The translations under genes and the position numbers were made by a program. Of a stretch of 25,088 nucleotides of DNA, positions 24,439 through 25,088 are shown one piece after another. This stretch comes from CAYSCW01 sp964449165 (GTDB lineage: Bacteria; Acidobacteriota; Aminicenantia; Aminicenantales; Aminicenantaceae): the NCBI GenBank assembly GCA_964449165.1, contig CAYVAT010000041.1:1-25088 (forward strand), given 5' to 3'. Under the pieces are notes generated by a model. It did not search any database. It saw nothing but the letters and a program-made list of their open reading frames with translations, and had not been told where the DNA came from. Numbering within the stretch: the stretch's first letter is position 1; each line of letters opens with the position of its first letter.

Positions 24439-24975
24439 TCATAATTCTGACAACTGGGAAAGATAAATCCTCCTTACATCCAAAAAAAACTGCTGGTAGT
24501 CCTCTTTCTTATAATCGGGATAAGTCCAGTCTAAAGGCCTTGTCTCTTTTCGGGTAAACAGAAGCTCAAGATGGGCATAAATTCCTTTCTGGAGGGGAAC
24601 ACGGTGAGCAAAATTCTTGGCTGTGGCCATGATTAAAGCCGATGATGTCAAGCAGCCGGGATCAAGGTTGACTACTCTCCCTCCGGCTTGGATGGCTGCT
24701 CTTATTTCTTCCTCTAGCTGATTGGTGCGAAGCTTTATCTCGCTCAGGCTTTCTGGGGTAATCAGCCGCTTAAAACTCACAAATTCTCTCTTTAAACCTT
24801 TCCCCATCTGCTTCTCATAGTAATCGGTGATATCAAATATGAATGTGGGACTGATTAGATCGATGGGCCCGTAAAGCTGCTCGAGTTTTTCTACGGCAAG
24901 AGCTCGGACTTTTTGATCTGAAAAAATGATCCCGCAAACGAGCTTTACAGGAGTAAAAGGCTTAGCTTCTGCCAT
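24439..24975 (-). CDS. DUF4416 family protein
   Basis: 178 residues, the expected length of DUF4416. Conserved blocks: KPFTPVKLVCGIIFS at the N-terminus, YGPIDLISPTFIFDITDYYE, then KREFVSFKRLI, NLDPGCLTSSALIMATAKN, and a C-terminal TRPLDWTYPDYKKEDY. The family has no known function. No signal or membrane segment. The ATG is limited upstream by an in-frame TAA 9 bases before it; GAGGAGG lies 12 nt further up, an unusually long spacing. Convergent with the desulfurase gene, alone on its strand, and preceded by the second hairpin repeat copy. Confidence 0.85.
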   Translation of the reverse strand: MAEAKPFTPVKLVCGIIFSDQKVRALAVEKLEQLYGPIDLISPTFIFDITDYYEKQMGKGLKREFVSFKRLITPESLSEIKLRTNQLEEEIRAAIQAGGRVVNLDPGCLTSSALIMATAKNFAHRVPLQKGIYAHLELLFTRKETRPLDWTYPDYKKEDYQQFFLDVRRIYLSQLSEL

Positions 24976-25047
24976 GATGTGTTAGAACCCTCCTCAGTCT
25001 AGGCAATTTCTGGGGCCTTTTCAACAGAAAATATGTCCTGACACTAT

Positions 25048-25088
25048 TTCCACTCTCGTGATAGCATTAGAGCTGTATTCTTAGGAAT
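25048..25088. repeat. Hairpin-forming repeat, copy 2 (cut at its apex by the window end)
   Basis: TTCCACTCTCGTGATAGCAT onward to GGAAT matches copy 1 (16361-16401) at 37 of 41 bases, same orientation. The match ends exactly at the last base, which is the 3' end of the apical stem of copy 1, so the second half of the hairpin would lie beyond the window. Weaker similarity (a shared TTCAA, AAAAT and TGACA in order) extends about 28 bases to the left. Confidence 0.75.

Noticed and set aside
1..25088. CRISPR arrays, tRNA or rRNA genes, complete IS elements, toxin-antitoxin or restriction systems
   Set aside because: Read on both strands; no regularly spaced repeats, cloverleaf, transposase or nuclease/methylase motifs were seen.

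Overview
The window looks like bacterial chromosome from an anaerobic, peptide-degrading lineage in or near Acidobacteriota, most likely Candidatus Aminicenantes. This is an inference. It rests on an Oar-like TonB-dependent receptor with an N-terminal carboxypeptidase-regulatory-like domain, a protein of the 'VWFA-related Acidobacterial domain' type, a Tat-exported TldD, a secreted tricorn protease, DUF4070 radical SAM and DUF362 ferredoxin-type proteins, and moderate GC content. No rRNA, tRNA, CRISPR array, complete insertion sequence, phage module or recognisable defence system was found.

Layout. Positions 1-6590 carry plus-strand envelope genes: a TPR protein cut by the left edge, a large TonB-dependent receptor and a secreted VWA-type protein. 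The receptor has an unusually clear sigma-54 (-24/-12) promoter, a leader of about 190 nt with a possible tiny ORF, and a hairpin abutting its ribosome binding site; a strong terminator follows it. Positions 6635-13012 are a minus-strand proteolysis block: tricorn-like protease, then tldD and its partner tldE. Positions 13013-13491 are an intergenic stretch with a long stem-loop and what looks like a short ORF broken by one missing A. A B12-binding radical SAM/DUF4070 gene (plus) converges on an MFS transporter (minus).

From 16493 on there is a DUF362 protein with a two-cluster ferredoxin tail (plus), a small outer-membrane beta-barrel (minus) and an M20 zinc peptidase (plus). Then comes a tight four-gene plus-strand operon: class V aminotransferase (serC-like), D-3-phosphoglycerate dehydrogenase (overlapping by 4 nt), DUF1015 and cysteine desulfurase. 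A minus-strand DUF4416 gene ends the window.

How it fits together: the receptor, tricorn, TldD/TldE and M20 enzymes suit a cell that takes up or degrades protein and peptides. The right-hand operon would turn 3-phosphoglycerate into phosphoserine and feed serine/cysteine and sulfur transfer, with DUF1015 as the unassigned step.

The points most worth a second look are (i) the DUF1015 protein with a D-G-H-H-R box inside a phosphoserine-to-sulfur operon; (ii) a hairpin-forming repeat present once at 16362-16427 and again, cut at its apex, at the right end of the window, both copies upstream of minus-strand genes; (iii) the sigma-54 promoter and leader of the receptor; (iv) the frameshifted small ORF fused to a long stem-loop at 13237-13380; and (v) the Tat-exported TldD paired with a TldE that has no signal peptide.
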